Positions 46,709 through 55,253 of a stretch of DNA of 64,000 bases are shown here, in pieces. Both the position numbers and the translations under genes were made by a program. Each line of letters starts with the position of its first letter. Position 1 is the stretch's first letter. The stretch is from NCBI GenBank assembly GCA_036403815.1, contig DASWQH010000081.1, positions 30,954 through 94,953 of the forward strand, given 5' to 3'. This stretch comes from JACVRN01 sp036403815 (GTDB taxonomy: Bacteria; Acidobacteriota; Blastocatellia; Pyrinomonadales; Pyrinomonadaceae). The notes below the pieces were generated by a model. That model was given only the letters and a program-made list of their open reading frames with translations, made no database searches and had not been told where the DNA came from.

Positions 46709-47479
46709 GTGAAAGCGGAATTAGAGCAGTTGATCGCTTTGCAGAACGCAGATACAAGTATACGTAGACTACAATCCGAAATAGAGAGCATTCCTCAAAG
46801 GCGCGCTGAGATCGAAAAAGAGTTCGAGCAGCGCGCCTTTGAAATTCGAGCCATCGAAATGCAGCGCGACGACGCACGAATGGAGCGCACGCGGCTCGAA
46901 ACAGAGCTACAGGAACAGCGCACACGCCTTGAGCGCGCCGAGCGCAACCTGATGTCTTCCAAGAACGAGCACGAGTACACGGCGGCGATTCGAGAGGCCG
47001 ACTCCGCGCGCAAACAGATTTCTCAGCTTGAAACGCAGACTCTGGAAAAGATGGAAACCTTTGAGCAGGCTGAAAGCCAGCTTAAGGAGCGCGAGCCGGA
47101 AATCTCCAACATGCGCGGCGAGCACGAAGAACGCATGAAAGCCTTTGAAGAACAGACACGCATCCAGACCGAGCAACTCGCCATGCGCAGACAGGAGCGC
47201 GACCGGCTCATAGAAGTTTTGCCGAAACAGTTGAGCGCCACCTACAAGCGACTGGCGACACGCATACGTGACGGTGTGGCGCTGGCAGAAGCGCGCAACG
47301 GCTCGTGCTCGGCCTGCTTCATGGCGCTCAGGCCGCAGGTGATGGCCGAAGTCCGGCGCGGCGAAGAGATAATAGTATGCGAAAACTGCAATCGCATTCT
47401 CTATTACGTACCGGCAGACTCGGCGCAACAGAATAAAAGCCGACCCGCATCCGCTGCCTCCGAGATAGTAGCGTCTTAA
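46709..47479 (+). CDS. Coiled-coil protein with C-terminal C4 zinc ribbon (CdsZ/CT398 family)
   Basis: The 256 residues form a long helical hairpin (about 1-185, for example ERTRLETELQEQRTRLERAE), followed by a zinc ribbon with CSACFMAL and CENCNRILYY. This is the zf-RING_7/CT398 architecture found widely in bacteria, often near nif3/yqfO-type genes; in Chlamydia it has been linked to secretion and RpoN. The cellular role here is unknown. The start is GTG, supported by AAGGAGAG 10 bases upstream. A good intrinsic terminator follows. Confidence 0.85.
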   Translation: MKAELEQLIALQNADTSIRRLQSEIESIPQRRAEIEKEFEQRAFEIRAIEMQRDDARMERTRLETELQEQRTRLERAERNLMSSKNEHEYTAAIREADSARKQISQLETQTLEKMETFEQAESQLKEREPEISNMRGEHEERMKAFEEQTRIQTEQLAMRRQERDRLIEVLPKQLSATYKRLATRIRDGVALAEARNGSCSACFMALRPQVMAEVRRGEEIIVCENCNRILYYVPADSAQQNKSRPASAASEIVAS

Positions 47480-47510
47480 AGAAAAACGCTTCGACCGTTT
47501 CGATATAAAG

Positions 47511-47552
47511 AGCCTGACCGAGCATTCGTGCTCAGTCAGGCTCAAGCTTTTT
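47511..47552 (+). terminator. Intrinsic terminator after the zinc-ribbon gene
   Basis: The stem AGCCTGACCGAGCA / TGCTCAGTCAGGCT has a single C-A mismatch, a TTCG tetraloop and a following CTTTTT. This is the cleanest conventional rho-independent terminator in the window. Confidence 0.85.
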
Positions 47553-47599
47553 AGCCATCGACGGTCAACGCTTTAATAGCTGGTTGCGTGAGACCATAA

Positions 47600-47618
47600 G
47601 CAGGCGGTACTGACCTGC
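47600..47618. repeat. Half copy of the GC-rich hairpin repeat
   Basis: GCAGGCGGTACTGACCTGC matches the outer right arm of the 3475/13488/30455 family but has no partner nearby. It looks like a decayed copy. Confidence 0.7.
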
Positions 47619-47716
47619 TCTTTGCCTGTTAACGCATCAAACAAATCTCTATGTTATGATGAAGCACGATTTCAAAAATCTGAAAACCAATCTTTGTAAG
47701 GCTCTCTTAAACTCTT

Positions 47717-48697
47717 ATGCGTGTTCTTGTCACGGGCGGAGCCGGATACATCGGGAGCGTGGTGACGGAAGAGCTTGTCAAAGACGGCCACGAGGCGGTC
47801 GTCTACGACAGTCTCTACAAGGGTCATCGCGAGGCTATCGCACCGGGAGCAAAGTTTGTTGAAGGCGATTTGATGGATGTGGAGCGCGTGCGGCGCGCGC
47901 TTCAGGAAAATGGAATCGAAGCCGTGATACACATGGCTGCTGATTCCCTTGTAGGCGAATCCGTTGAAAAGCCTGCGAAGTATTACCGCAATAACGTCGT
48001 CGCGGGGCTTGCGCTTCTGGATGCGATGCTTGCGGAAGAGGTCAAGCGGCTTGTTTTCTCTTCGACCGCCGCCGTCTATGGCGAACCGGAAAAGCAGCCG
48101 GTTGAAGAGACAGACCCGGCGAAGCCGACCAATACCTACGGCGAAACCAAGCTTGCTTTCGAGCGTGCCCTGGGCTGGTACGAACGCGCATACAATCTTC
48201 GCTATGCCTCTCTACGCTACTTCAATGCGGCGGGCGCTGGAAAGCTCTGCGGCGAATGGCATGCCCCGGAAACACACCTGATTCCGATTGTCCTCGAAGC
48301 AGCCGCAGGCCGCCGCTCTCACGTTGAAGTTTACGGAGACAACTACCCCACGCGCGACGGCACATGCGTGCGCGATTACATACACGTCGTAGACCTTGCG
48401 CGCGCACACATCCTTGCCCTGAATGTGCTGTATGAACGAAGCGGGATTTACAACCTGGGCTGCGGCGGCGACGGCTATACCGTGAATGAAGTAATAGAAA
48501 CGGCGCGAGCGGTGACAGGCCGTGACATACCCGTTCGCGTTGGAGCGAGACGCGCAGGAGACCCGGCTGTGCTGATAGCGAGTTCTGAACGGATTAAAGA
48601 GGAGCTGGGCTGGCAGCCCGCGATGCAGGATTTAAGAGTTATCATCGAATCAGCATGGAACTGGATGCAAACTCACCCGGAGGGCTACAAAGAGTAA
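47717..48697 (+). CDS. galE: UDP-glucose 4-epimerase
   Basis: GalE interconverts UDP-glucose and UDP-galactose (or N-acetyl forms) using tightly bound NAD. The 326 residues match the short-chain dehydrogenase extended family: VTGGAGYIGS at 5-14, SSTAAVYGEP near 115-124, and the catalytic Y141-x3-K145 (YGETK). It also has RYFNAAGA and the C-terminal NLGCGGDGYTVNEV block. It may feed sugars to the surface polymers made by the GT39-like genes; that link is an inference. An intrinsic terminator follows directly. Confidence 0.95.
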   Translation: MRVLVTGGAGYIGSVVTEELVKDGHEAVVYDSLYKGHREAIAPGAKFVEGDLMDVERVRRALQENGIEAVIHMAADSLVGESVEKPAKYYRNNVVAGLALLDAMLAEEVKRLVFSSTAAVYGEPEKQPVEETDPAKPTNTYGETKLAFERALGWYERAYNLRYASLRYFNAAGAGKLCGEWHAPETHLIPIVLEAAAGRRSHVEVYGDNYPTRDGTCVRDYIHVVDLARAHILALNVLYERSGIYNLGCGGDGYTVNEVIETARAVTGRDIPVRVGARRAGDPAVLIASSERIKEELGWQPAMQDLRVIIESAWNWMQTHPEGYKE

Positions 48698-48698
48698 G

Positions 48699-48740
48699 AA
48701 GCGCGCTTTCCTCTGAAGAGGTAGAGCGCTTCGCTTTTTT
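48699..48740 (+). terminator. Intrinsic terminator of galE
   Basis: AAGCGC...CCTCTGAAGAGG...GCGCTT forms a two-part stem directly after the galE stop, followed by CGCTTTTTT (T-run 48735-48740). Confidence 0.8.
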
Positions 48741-48785
48741 ATGAGAAGTTGTTTGAAGACTCATTACCGCCGCGCGAGCGGCGAT

Positions 48786-48915
48786 TGAGAAGGTAGCCAG
48801 ACGTGTAACGTCTGGAACCAAGTACGTGTTTGAGGGCGCGAATGATAACTACACTCTGACCAGAGGCAGAGGTCGGCCTCGCGTCCGCTTCTGCCTCTGG
48901 CTACCTTCTTGCTGC
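48786..48915. repeat. Complex hairpin region downstream of galE
   Basis: Outer arms AGAAGGTAGCCAGA / TCTGGCTACCTTCT enclose the palindrome CCAGACGT-GTA-ACGTCTGG at the left and the hairpin ACCAGAGGCAGAGG...CTTCTGCCTCTGG at the right. The plan echoes the nested elements: self-palindromes with a GTA centre inside a larger inverted pair. Direct GCGGCGCAAACG words follow (48917-48955). The remaining spacer to 49144 holds only the leader of the next gene. Confidence 0.75.
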
Positions 48916-49144
48916 GCCTGCGGCGCAAACGCTGGAGGTGCTTGCGGCGCAAACGATTGATTTCTCAATCTGCTTCTAACAAGCCCGGTGTTTTTGTTTC
49001 CGGCACTTATTCCCCCTTCTTCCCCTTTAACTTTATTCATCCCCCGAATTTCAACACAAAAGGACGATTTCGCACAGGCTTCGTCAAACATTTCTGCGAC
49101 TCTCTGAAGCGCAAAAGGAATAGAACCATCGGAGGAAAATTGTA

Positions 49145-49993
49145 ATGGCAGAATCAATTCAAGGGGCATTAGAGCAGGCCGGTGTCACCGGAACGGAAAC
49201 GAGTGGCGGTACGGAGAGGACATGGGGCGTGCCCGGTCTCTTCGGAAGAGGCGAGGTTAATGTGGGCGAGACGGAGCGCTGGGCTTCGGCCATAGGCGGC
49301 GGCGCGCTTGCGCTCTACGGCATCACGCGGCTAATCACGCACGGCTCATGGGGCGGCGCTGTGCTGGCCTTAGTCGGCGGGAGCCTTATCTATCGCGGCA
49401 CGAGCGGGCACTGCGCCATGTACGAGGCCGCGGGCATCAACACCGCCGAGACAGCCGAAGGCTCTACGAAGAGTCCTGTGGTAAGTGTGCCTGCTGATCG
49501 CGGCATCAAAGTGGAAGAGAGCATCGTTATTAACAATCGAACGCCCGAAGAGCTTTATCGCTTCTGGCGCAACTTCGAGAACCTGCCGCGCTTCATGGAT
49601 CATCTTGAGTCTGTGACTATGGCGGGTGCCACTCGCTCGCACTGGGTAGCGAAAGCCCCTGCGGGCACAAGCGTCCAATGGGATGCTGAAGTCTACAACG
49701 AGAAGGAAGGCGAGCTGATCGCGTGGCGGTCGCTCGAAGGCTCTGACGTTGCCAACGCAGGGTCGGTTCATTTCACAGCGGCTCCGGGCGGTGGCGGTAC
49801 GGAAGTTAGAGTCGTCCTCAAGTACGACCCACCGGCAGGCGTTATTGGCGCAACCGTCGCCAAGCTCTTCGGCGAAGAGCCTTCGCAGCAGATCAGGGAA
49901 GACCTGCGACGCTTCAAACAACTGATGGAGACAGGCGCTGCGTCTACGACCGGCGCTTCGTCTACAGGACGCGGCGCACAGGCCGGAAAATAA
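49145..49993 (+). CDS. Membrane-associated SRPBCC (polyketide cyclase-like) protein with DUF2892-like segment
   Basis: The 282 residues have two parts. The N-terminal third is Gly-rich with two hydrophobic helices (SAIGGGALALYGITRLITHG, GGAVLALVGGSLIYRG) and a GHCAMYEAAG motif as in DUF2892 proteins. The C-terminal part (about 115-270) is an SRPBCC/START-type fold (VEESIVINNRTPEELYRFWR, PRFMDHLESV). Proteins of this build are common in stress gene groups of soil bacteria; the bound ligand is unknown. GGAGGAAAATTGTA precedes the ATG. The small hydrophilic gene follows 18 bases later. Confidence 0.8.
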   Translation: MAESIQGALEQAGVTGTETSGGTERTWGVPGLFGRGEVNVGETERWASAIGGGALALYGITRLITHGSWGGAVLALVGGSLIYRGTSGHCAMYEAAGINTAETAEGSTKSPVVSVPADRGIKVEESIVINNRTPEELYRFWRNFENLPRFMDHLESVTMAGATRSHWVAKAPAGTSVQWDAEVYNEKEGELIAWRSLEGSDVANAGSVHFTAAPGGGGTEVRVVLKYDPPAGVIGATVAKLFGEEPSQQIREDLRRFKQLMETGAASTTGASSTGRGAQAGK

Positions 49994-50011
49994 AGATGGA
50001 TAGGAGAAAGC

Positions 50012-50167
50012 ATGGCTGAAGAGAAAAGAGATGAAGGTCAGGCGAGTAGTAGCTCAAGCGGCGCGTCTTCAAAGACAGAGCAACAGACGGGCGACCCCGG
50101 AAGAACGCCCGGCACAGCCGAAGGCGATAGAAAGACGGTAGAAGAAGACCTCGAAAAGCAGGGATGA
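50012..50167 (+). CDS. 51-residue hydrophilic protein
   Basis: The product (MAEEKRDEGQASSSSSGASS..., ending TVEEDLEKQG) is entirely polar, rich in Glu, Ser, Lys and Gly, and probably disordered, like small stress proteins. TAGGAG lies four to five bases before the ATG, and the gene follows the SRPBCC gene by 18 bases, so co-translation is likely. The last codons and the TGA stop are part of an inverted GGGATGA element. The function is not known. Confidence 0.6.
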   Translation: MAEEKRDEGQASSSSSGASSKTEQQTGDPGRTPGTAEGDRKTVEEDLEKQG

Positions 50168-50310
50168 GGGCGGAGGGATGAGGGATGAAAAGGAACGGAA
50201 GAGATTGTTTCATTTATTCATTTGTTCATTGAATCAATGAAACAATAAACCGATGTATCAATTCTTATTCATCCCTCATCCCTCATCCCTTGCTTCTCCT
50301 CCCTGCTTTT
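50155..50310. repeat. Tandem-word element H13 (GGGATGA heptamers, convergent junction)
   Basis: AAAGCAGGGATGAGGGCGG... at the left and CATCCCTCATCCC...CCCTGCTTT at the right are paired. The loop has TTCATT words and TAAACCGATGTATCAATTC as in H6 and H10. Both flanking genes end inside it. Confidence 0.9.
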
Positions 50311-50746
50311 CTACTGCGACGCCGTGCTTGAAGACCAGCTCGCCGCCGAGCCAGCCGCTCACAGTGACGCTTGCGACGCCTATGATTGAAAGCGCGAGCG
50401 GGATTGTGAAGCTTCCGCCAATTAGTGCCGCGCCGCTGTTAGTCCTGAAGTAAAAGCTTGCGGCAAAGAGCAGGAGCGCCAGCACGTTAATGCGCGCGTG
50501 CCAGGCTGCAATCTTCGATACCTTTTTATCATGGATAGCGAAGTAATCGATGATGCCGAAAAGGGCTGCGAGGATAGCGCCAAGGATGCCGCCCGCCAGA
50601 GTGTAGAATGCTATCCACCCCCAGGCCGGATTGTCGCGCCACAGGTAGATTATATCGGCGACCAGTGAGAAGACCCAGAGCGCAATCGGGAAAGGAATAA
50701 GCATCGGATGTATTGGATGACCTGCTAGCCTGGCTGGACTCGACAT
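50276..50746 (-). CDS. DUF2231 family membrane protein
   Basis: The 156-residue inner-membrane protein has four helices. The conserved GHPIHPMLIPFPIALW at the N-terminus and GGELVFKHGVAVE near the end are the marks of DUF2231. The two His in the first motif could bind heme or metal, which is unproven. The C-terminal EARDEG residues are repeat-encoded. It is divergent from the FAD-Rieske gene, and DUF2231 proteins are often found beside oxidoreductases, which fits here. Confidence 0.88.
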   Translation of the reverse strand: MSSPARLAGHPIHPMLIPFPIALWVFSLVADIIYLWRDNPAWGWIAFYTLAGGILGAILAALFGIIDYFAIHDKKVSKIAAWHARINVLALLLFAASFYFRTNSGAALIGGSFTIPLALSIIGVASVTVSGWLGGELVFKHGVAVEKQGGEARDEG

Positions 50747-50849
50747 GACTCAAATTCCCCCTCTCGTTTAATCAATCGAAACCAGATTGCTATCAAAGTG
50801 CTACTTAATCAGAGGCTCTGTCAAGAGTCTTAACAAGGGGACAAAGAAC

Positions 50850-52394
50850 ATGAGCAGCGATTCAGGGAGAACAGTTTCATTGTGGCGTGCGACTGAAGAA
50901 GAGCTTCCGGCGTCGGCTATGAAAGCGGATGCCCGCGCCGATGTCTGCATTATAGGCGCAGGCATGGCGGGACTCACGACCGCTTACCTTCTGGGACGAG
51001 AAGGCCGTTCGGTTGTCGTGCTGGACGACGGGCCAATCGGCGGCGGCAATACCGAAAGGACTACGGCACATCTTACGAACGCGCTTGACGACCGCTACTT
51101 CGAGATGGAGCGGCTGCATGGAGAGCGCGGCGCACGCATCACGGCAGAGAGTCACACGGCGGCCATTGATACGATTGAAAGAATCGTGCGGGAGGAGCAG
51201 ATTGATTGCGACTTCGAGCGTGTGGACGGTTATCTCTTCACACCGCAGCGCAAGTCCAAAAAGGTTCTGGACGACGAGCTGAAGGCGGCTCATCGCGCTG
51301 GCTTGGAGGATATAGAGCGCGTGCGCCGCGCGCCCCTTGAGTCATTCGACACCGGCAGCGCGCTTCGCTTCCCGCGCCAGGCACAGTTTCATCCCCTTAA
51401 ATATCTAAACAGTCTGGCGGAATTAGTGAAGCGCGACGGCGGTCTTATCTTCACGGGCGGGGCGGCACACGCGAGCGAGATTCATGGCGGCGATGATGCG
51501 CACGTTGTGACCATCGGAGGCTACACCGTCACAGCCTCCGACATAGTTGTGGCAACAAATTCTCCCGTCAACGACCGCTTCGAGATACACACCAAGCAGG
51601 CTCCTTATCTTACCTACGTCATAGGCGCACGCGTCCCGCGCGGCTCCGTCACACATGCGCTCTACTGGGACACGCTCGATCCTTATCACTACATACGCGT
51701 ACAGAAGGCCGTTGGGGAAGATGAAGCGTTTGATGTTTTGATAGTCGGCGGCGAGGATCACAAGACCGGACAGGAGCATGATTTCGCAAGGCGCTACGCG
51801 CGGCTTGAGAAGTGGGCGCGCTTTCGTTTCCCCATGATGGGCGAGGTAGAGTTTAAGTGGTCTGGGCAGGTCATGGAGACGATTGACGGCCTTGCCTTCA
51901 TCGGGCGCAATCCTCTGGACGAGCCAAACGTCTACATAGCCACGGGCGATTCCGGCATGGGGATGACGCACGGGACAATCGCAGGCATTCTGCTCACAGA
52001 CCTCATCAGGGGACGCGATAATCACTGGGCGGAAGTTTATGACCCGGCGCGCAAGACACTTTCCGCGCTGGGGGAATTCGCCAAGGAGAATCTGAACGTC
52101 GCCGCGCAGTTTACCGATTACGTTACGCCCGGCGAGGTTGACAATGCTAATGAAGTCGCGCGGGGTGAAGGCGCGCTTCTAAGAAGCGGGCTGACGAAGA
52201 CGGCTGTCTATTGTGATGAAGACGGAGTCGTGCATCGAATGTCTGCGGTCTGCCCTCATCTGGGCTGCATCGTCAATTGGAACACGGGCGAGAAGACATG
52301 GGACTGCCCCTGTCACGGCTCGCGCTATGACAGCGTTGGGCGCGTCATCAACGGCCCTGCAAATAGAGACCTTGAACCTGTGAGCGGCGATTAA
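50850..52394 (+). CDS. FAD-dependent oxidoreductase with C-terminal Rieske [2Fe-2S] domain
   Basis: The 514 residues join a DAO-type FAD domain with a Rieske domain. The FAD domain shows GAGMAGLTTAYLLGREG at 36-52, GGNTERTTAHLTNALDDRY, and the late TGDSGMGMTHGTIAGILLTD. Rieske cluster ligands are C468, H470, C486 and H489 (CPHLGC ... CPCHGS), with the C473/C488 disulfide pair typical of bc1-type Rieske proteins. This fusion is known in bacteria but its substrate is not. The ATG at 50850 is preceded by AAGGGGAC; a start 21 codons upstream is unsupported. The next gene begins six bases after the stop. Confidence 0.9.
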   Translation: MSSDSGRTVSLWRATEEELPASAMKADARADVCIIGAGMAGLTTAYLLGREGRSVVVLDDGPIGGGNTERTTAHLTNALDDRYFEMERLHGERGARITAESHTAAIDTIERIVREEQIDCDFERVDGYLFTPQRKSKKVLDDELKAAHRAGLEDIERVRRAPLESFDTGSALRFPRQAQFHPLKYLNSLAELVKRDGGLIFTGGAAHASEIHGGDDAHVVTIGGYTVTASDIVVATNSPVNDRFEIHTKQAPYLTYVIGARVPRGSVTHALYWDTLDPYHYIRVQKAVGEDEAFDVLIVGGEDHKTGQEHDFARRYARLEKWARFRFPMMGEVEFKWSGQVMETIDGLAFIGRNPLDEPNVYIATGDSGMGMTHGTIAGILLTDLIRGRDNHWAEVYDPARKTLSALGEFAKENLNVAAQFTDYVTPGEVDNANEVARGEGALLRSGLTKTAVYCDEDGVVHRMSAVCPHLGCIVNWNTGEKTWDCPCHGSRYDSVGRVINGPANRDLEPVSGD

Positions 52395-52399
52395 GGTTT

Positions 52400-52912
52400 A
52401 TGCCGGTGCTGGAAGAAATGAAGAAGGATACGCTAGAGCGTAGATTCGTCGTTCAGGAGCATCATGCGAGCCATCTTCACTGGGACTTTCGTCTGGAGAT
52501 GGGTGGTGTGCTCAAGAGCTGGGCTGTGCCGAAGGGGCCGTCGCTAGACCCTGCGGTGAAGCGGCTGGCCGTAGAGGTCGGAGACCACGCGGTCGGCTAT
52601 CTAACCTTCACGGGCGAAATCAACGAGGGCCATTACGGCGCGGGTCAGGTCTATCGCTGGGATATAGGCACGTACGAGATGATGGACGAAGAAGACCCTC
52701 TGAGAGCCTGGCGAGCAGGCGCGCTCCGATTCCAGCTCAAAGGCAAACGACTCAAGGGCGGGTGGCGGCTCTTCAAGATGAAAGGGCGCAAAGAAGGCAA
52801 CAAACCTCTCTGGCTCTTGCAGAAGATTGAAGATGCAGAGGCGGTCGCAGGCGATGAAGCCAAAGTCGTTGGAGAAAGCTCAAAGAAGAGAGCTACGCGC
52901 AAGAAGAGATAA
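52400..52912 (+). CDS. Stand-alone LigD-type 3'-phosphoesterase domain protein
   Basis: The 170 residues match the phosphoesterase domain of bacterial ligase D, which trims 3' phosphate or ribonucleotide ends before double-strand break joining. Key residues are the His-rich VQEHHASHLHWDFRLEM near 18-34, the EGHYGAGQVYRWDIGTYE block and RLKGGWRLFKMKG. No ligase or primase domain and no Ku gene is in the window. The C-terminus is a basic Lys/Arg tail. It starts six bases after the oxidoreductase gene, so the two share a transcript. A nested hairpin follows at a convergent junction. Confidence 0.9.
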   Translation: MPVLEEMKKDTLERRFVVQEHHASHLHWDFRLEMGGVLKSWAVPKGPSLDPAVKRLAVEVGDHAVGYLTFTGEINEGHYGAGQVYRWDIGTYEMMDEEDPLRAWRAGALRFQLKGKRLKGGWRLFKMKGRKEGNKPLWLLQKIEDAEAVAGDEAKVVGESSKKRATRKKR

Positions 52913-52956
52913 TTTCATAGACAACAGTCCCATGATAACAGTACGCAGATATTCTT

Positions 52957-53112
52957 AGCTCCGTAGGAGCCGGATGTTTATAGTATTCAGATTAGAAAAT
53001 GAACCAAGCTCCGCGAGGTGCGACATGTAAATGATGTAGAACATGTCGCACCTCGCGGAGCTTGATAGGTTTCCCAGCCTAGATACTATAAACATCCGGC
53101 TCCTACGGAGCC
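52957..53112. repeat. Nested double-hairpin element N6 with compensated inner arms
   Basis: Outer arms are perfect over 29 bases (52958-52986 with 53083-53111) and inner arms perfect over 23 bases (53006-53028 with 53041-53063). The inner core reads GCTCCGCGAGGTGCGACATG, where N1 and N2 read GCTCCGTAGGAGCGACATG; the change is matched in the opposite arm. It lies between converging genes. Confidence 0.93.
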
Positions 53113-53144
53113 TTTCCTGCCTTGTTACTCCACATCCCTGCTTT

Positions 53145-54878
53145 TCAGTCGCCGGTTGCATTGAAGGCTTCGGCGTGTGCGCTCTGCTGTGTGTTGAAGC
53201 TGTGCAGGCGGCTTGCGTCCACCATGCTGAGACCCTTGATGGATTCAAAGCCGGGAATGATCTCTTTATCAAAGGGCTGCATCAACTGGGAGGTGCGCTT
53301 GTAGCCTGTGAAATCCAGGTAGAGATGCTTGCGCATGAAGCGGTCAGGCAAGCCCGCAAAGCGATAGAGCGGGTACTTGATGCCGCGACCGAAGAACTTC
53401 TTGCCGATCATCTTGTAATAAAGCGGCACACCCAGGCTGAATTTGGCGCGATGGAGCGAGCCTGCCCAGAACTCCACGTTGTACTTCCAGCAGGTGAAGA
53501 AGAACTCCCACTGAAGGTCTGTCATCTCTATCAGCTTGACGCTCTCCTTCTGCGCCATGCGTGTGTCTTCGAGCGGTACGAACCACGTCGGCACAAACGT
53601 TCCCTTGGCATCGCGCAGATCATAAAGCAGGTCTAGCGATTGCCTAGTATCTTCGTCTGTCTCGCCGGGCAATCCTATGATGAAGGTGCAGAACGGATAC
53701 CAGTTGTTGCGGTTCAGTATCTCCATTCCCTTCAGCACCACGTCGCGCCACTGGTGCGCCTTGTACGGATATGCCTTGCCCTTCATGAAGGTGTTGAAGA
53801 GACGCGGGCTACCCGTCTCAAGGCCAATAATCGGATCGGCGATGCACTTGTTCGGGTCGGTTGAATCCTTGTGCGTGACGTGCGAGTAAGGAACTATGAG
53901 CGGCGATAGGCGCTCTATGACCGACGGGTCTTTGACCACGGGAGCCATAGTGATGTGCGACGTTTGAATTGTCTCGATGCCAGGAACGCTCCCCACACTG
54001 CTGAAGAGAGTTTCCAGCGCCTCTGTGTTGGTCACGAAGTTCGGCAGTTGCTCGTAGAGGAACATATCCTCTGAGGCGAGCATCACTTCGGTCGCGCCTT
54101 CGGAGACGTTCATGCGCACGCTCTCTATGATGTGCTCAAGCGGAAAGGAGCGTCCGACCTTCGTCGCCGGAGAGCAGAACTGGCAACCGCGCCCGCACCC
54201 GCGTGTTATCTCTATCACTCCGAAGGTCGAGCGATGGCGCACGACCGGAATCTCTTCCACGCTCGGCTGCGTCTCCTTCGGAAACTTGATGATGCGCGGC
54301 AGTGTCGGGTCGTCTGCCAGAATGCGCTTGAAAAGATCGTTCAAGACAAGCTCGACTTCGCCGTCAATCAGGTGTGTGACGTTGAACTCGTCCAGGCGGT
54401 CGGCCTTTTCAAGCTGCCATGCGCCGGGGCCGCCTATGACTATCTTCGGCTTATATTTCTTCAAGACCGGGTGGTTAACGATACGCATGAACTCCGAAGC
54501 GTTCAGCGGCATCATGTTATCTCCGCCCAGCTTCGAGTAAACATCCGTCGCGTAGGAGATGCCAAGGGGGTTGTGCGCGTGAATGGCTACGACCTTCGTT
54601 TCAGGCCCTACGAACTTGTCCAGATTTTCAACGTAGCAGGTGACGACATCCTCTTCCCTGTATTCACGAAGCAGGAGCGTTTCAACCATGCGCAGGCCGT
54701 TCGGCACATAGCGGGCACGCCCGTCCGGCCACGATTCCGTAATCAATGATTCCGGGTTGATAATATGCTTGCTGAATTTAGCAGGGACAGTCGCAGACAT
54801 CATCTGTTGCCAGATGCTATGACGCCATTCGCTCGCTTCCGTAGTCGAAGCCGTGAGCACTATTAATGGTGAGCCCAC
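53145..54878 (-). CDS. B12-binding domain radical SAM protein
   Basis: The 577-residue protein has an N-terminal cobalamin-binding-like region (VVAIHAHNPLGISYATDVYS, KIVIGGPGAWQLEK) and a radical SAM core. The cluster motif C228-x3-C232-x2-C235 reads RGCGRGCQFCSP. Later parts (LASEDMFLYEQLPN, CTFIIGLPGETDEDTRQSLD) are typical of elongator/MiaB-like barrels. The reaction is unknown; relatives methylate or rearrange unreactive carbons. The start is GTG (54876-54878) with GGAGG about 11 bases upstream. It stands alone on the minus strand, divergent from topoisomerase IB. Confidence 0.88.
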   Translation of the reverse strand: MGSPLIVLTASTTEASEWRHSIWQQMMSATVPAKFSKHIINPESLITESWPDGRARYVPNGLRMVETLLLREYREEDVVTCYVENLDKFVGPETKVVAIHAHNPLGISYATDVYSKLGGDNMMPLNASEFMRIVNHPVLKKYKPKIVIGGPGAWQLEKADRLDEFNVTHLIDGEVELVLNDLFKRILADDPTLPRIIKFPKETQPSVEEIPVVRHRSTFGVIEITRGCGRGCQFCSPATKVGRSFPLEHIIESVRMNVSEGATEVMLASEDMFLYEQLPNFVTNTEALETLFSSVGSVPGIETIQTSHITMAPVVKDPSVIERLSPLIVPYSHVTHKDSTDPNKCIADPIIGLETGSPRLFNTFMKGKAYPYKAHQWRDVVLKGMEILNRNNWYPFCTFIIGLPGETDEDTRQSLDLLYDLRDAKGTFVPTWFVPLEDTRMAQKESVKLIEMTDLQWEFFFTCWKYNVEFWAGSLHRAKFSLGVPLYYKMIGKKFFGRGIKYPLYRFAGLPDRFMRKHLYLDFTGYKRTSQLMQPFDKEIIPGFESIKGLSMVDASRLHSFNTQQSAHAEAFNATGD

Positions 54879-55253
54879 CTCTTAAGTGCCTCCATGAAAA
54901 AGTATCTGTTTAAAACTTCTGACGGCGAAGAGTTGCAGTTTGAATCTCGTGGCGCGACAAGACAGGTAGCCTTATCCCTCCCGGCAAAACCCTTCGATAA
55001 TTCTTAAATGCCGGGATGCATATCCGAAATCAGACGACCCGGTGTATGAATACTGTTGCTCTTATATCACAACTGGAATGGTTCTATAAGACTTAAAACG
55101 CACAGGACAGGCGGTTCTACTGAAAATAAGGGAGGGAAAGTACCCTCTTTGTGAAGTTTCAGCCGCTATTTCTCAACGCGCGCGAAGCTTCGGAACGCCG
55201 TTTGATTAGGGCTAGTCCGACTGCAAATTAACGAGCGGGAATCGGACAAAGGA
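54879..55253. other. Divergent promoter region, no gene seen
   Basis: These 375 bases between the divergent radical SAM and topoisomerase IB genes contain no convincing frame, RNA gene or member of the repeat families. They must hold both promoters. GC is lower than in the genes. Confidence 0.5.
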
